NCBI RefSeq assembly: GCF_034702125.1
Contig: NC_085869.1
Location: 13,577,407-13,641,406 of the forward strand
DNA from: Engraulis encrasicolus
Lineage: Eukaryota; Chordata; Actinopteri; Clupeiformes; Engraulidae
Reading direction: 5' to 3'
Length of the DNA stretch: 64,000 nt
The notes below the pieces were generated by a model, which saw only the letters and a program-made list of their open reading frames with translations, ran no database searches and had not been told where the DNA came from. The translations under genes and the position numbers were made by a program. This document shows, one piece after another, positions 39,955 through 64,000 of this stretch (position 1 is the stretch's first letter; every line of letters starts with the position of its first letter).

Positions 39955-40524
39955 AAGCCATTTACCACCACTTTATTTATTTTTTTCCAATGTGGTAGTA
40001 CCAGTATTTACAGTTTGAACATATATATTTTTTCCGAACCCCAATAACATTTAATTCATCTTTGAAAAAAGGTACACGGAACTGTTATCGGATGGGGATG
40101 TATTAAAAATCAAAAAAATATATATTTGTACATTTGAGGTATTTATCCACAAGGAAAAAAATGTGTTTATATTCCCCCCGGGGAAAGCTTTTTAAAATAA
40201 CATTATTACATTAACAATATTTACCATCACTCAAAAAAGGGAAAAAAAAAAAAAAAAAAAAGATAATTTAGCTTCTCTCTCAACATCCTCAGATTCCTTT
40301 GCGGTGCATGATGCGCCAAAACAAAAATCTTTATCTTAACCGTCTTCACATTCATAAGGTACATTTATGAACACTACACAAAGCTTTGGGTCACCATGCT
40401 CATGGGCCCAAACTTCTTGTATTTTTAACCATCAGTTAGCCTTGGCTCAAAATAAAACACGTCTCAAGGGACCAAAAACAGTAAACTTCCGAGTAATGGG
40501 CTTCTCATAAGTGCTGGGTTGGGG
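39955..40524 (-). other. armc8: armc8 3' UTR
   Basis: AT-rich sequence after the stop, ending near overlapping minus-strand AATAAA hexamers (TTTATT at 39972-39981). Confidence 0.55.
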
Positions 40525-63297
<22,773 letters not shown>

Positions 63298-64000
63298 CTG
63301 CATTTCAAGGGGAATACTTGGTCAAATCAAGACACCGTATGACATTTAGACTTGGACTTAGACATGTCACAAACCTTCATCAAGCTTTTCACACATACAG
63401 TTTAAGCAGGATAAAAATTTGTCAAGCTATGAAATTTTAAGAGCAAAATCTGGTAGACATAGCCAGACTGAAGGGCCATGGCAATTTTAAGTCCTGTATC
63501 GGTTTTCAAACTGAAGATATGGGTTCCTAAATCGGCTTGCAAATTATGTGTGCAAATCCCAGCCCCTACATGTGGGCCTGGTACCAGACCAGACATCAAA
63601 ATGCAAATGACTACAGCTTTTTCCACACCAATCCAATGATTCTGCGTCCAGGGGAATTGAAGGGATTTCAACATCATTGCCATCAAGGCCATAAGACAAC
63701 TGCCTTTACAACTGGTCTTAACACTGCTAACCAGTCATCAGATTGATGTGAAAGTGCAGTAAAAGGTTATTATAGCAGCTGTGATGGTGCATTCTAGACC
63801 CTTTCCAAACTAGTGGGAGACGGGACTTGCACTGGGACGCCAGTCGAAGTGGGAGCAACTACTAACGAGCTGAGGGGACCTCGCTCTACTCCCACCTCCA
63901 CCGTTATTTAAAACATCAATAAATAAGCGAAACTTTATTTCTCTTATGTGCAGCTGTTTTAGGCACAGCAGGTGTAACTCAACACCTTCTTATGGCCTGC
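63298..64000 (-). other. armc8 first coding intron (left part), nothing recognised
   Basis: No exon encoding the conserved N-terminal start of ARMC8 was found up to the window edge, and no repeat family seen elsewhere in the window. Confidence 0.5.

Overview
The window is nuclear DNA of a ray-finned fish. Three multi-exon genes have teleost-like proteins and GT-AG introns, and the introns are packed with Tc1, hAT, piggyBac-like and tRNA-derived SINE repeats and long simple repeats. There is no sign of bacterial or organellar sequence. Species cannot be fixed from sequence alone.

Layout. 2115-13052 (+) holds the last 12 coding exons of mycbp2, the PAM/Highwire E3 ubiquitin ligase (B-box, RING, tandem-cysteine region, natural stop). 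Tail to tail with it, 14875-17351 (-), is a small three-exon gene for a 139-residue protein that is almost entirely a death domain. 17.4-22.7 kb is intergenic and contains several hAT-type elements and an old palindrome with tRNA-like modules. 22761-37901 (+) is a complete eight-exon idh1 (414 codons, same length as the mammalian protein). Its third intron carries a 6.6 kb DNA transposon with matching terminal inverted repeats and a decayed DDE-like protein. 39271-39342 (-) is an initiator tRNA-Met gene. 40525-63297 (-) is armc8, lacking only its first coding exon (about 15 residues, beyond the right edge).

The genes are functionally unrelated: ubiquitin ligation (mycbp2), death-fold adaptor (small gene), cytosolic/peroxisomal NADPH supply (idh1), and the CTLH/GID ubiquitin-ligase scaffold (armc8).

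Most striking are (1) a 773 bp tandem duplication of an in-frame 93 bp armc8 exon with a Tc1 element exactly at the junction and all breakpoints at TA dinucleotides, the pattern expected from unequal crossover between two Tc1 insertions; (2) the 6.6 kb idh1-intron transposon, which I cannot place with confidence in a described superfamily; (3) a 1.07 kb near-perfect foldback element in an armc8 intron; (4) repeated tandem duplication of splice sites in both large genes; and (5) mobile elements or simple repeats lying within tens of bases of many splice sites.
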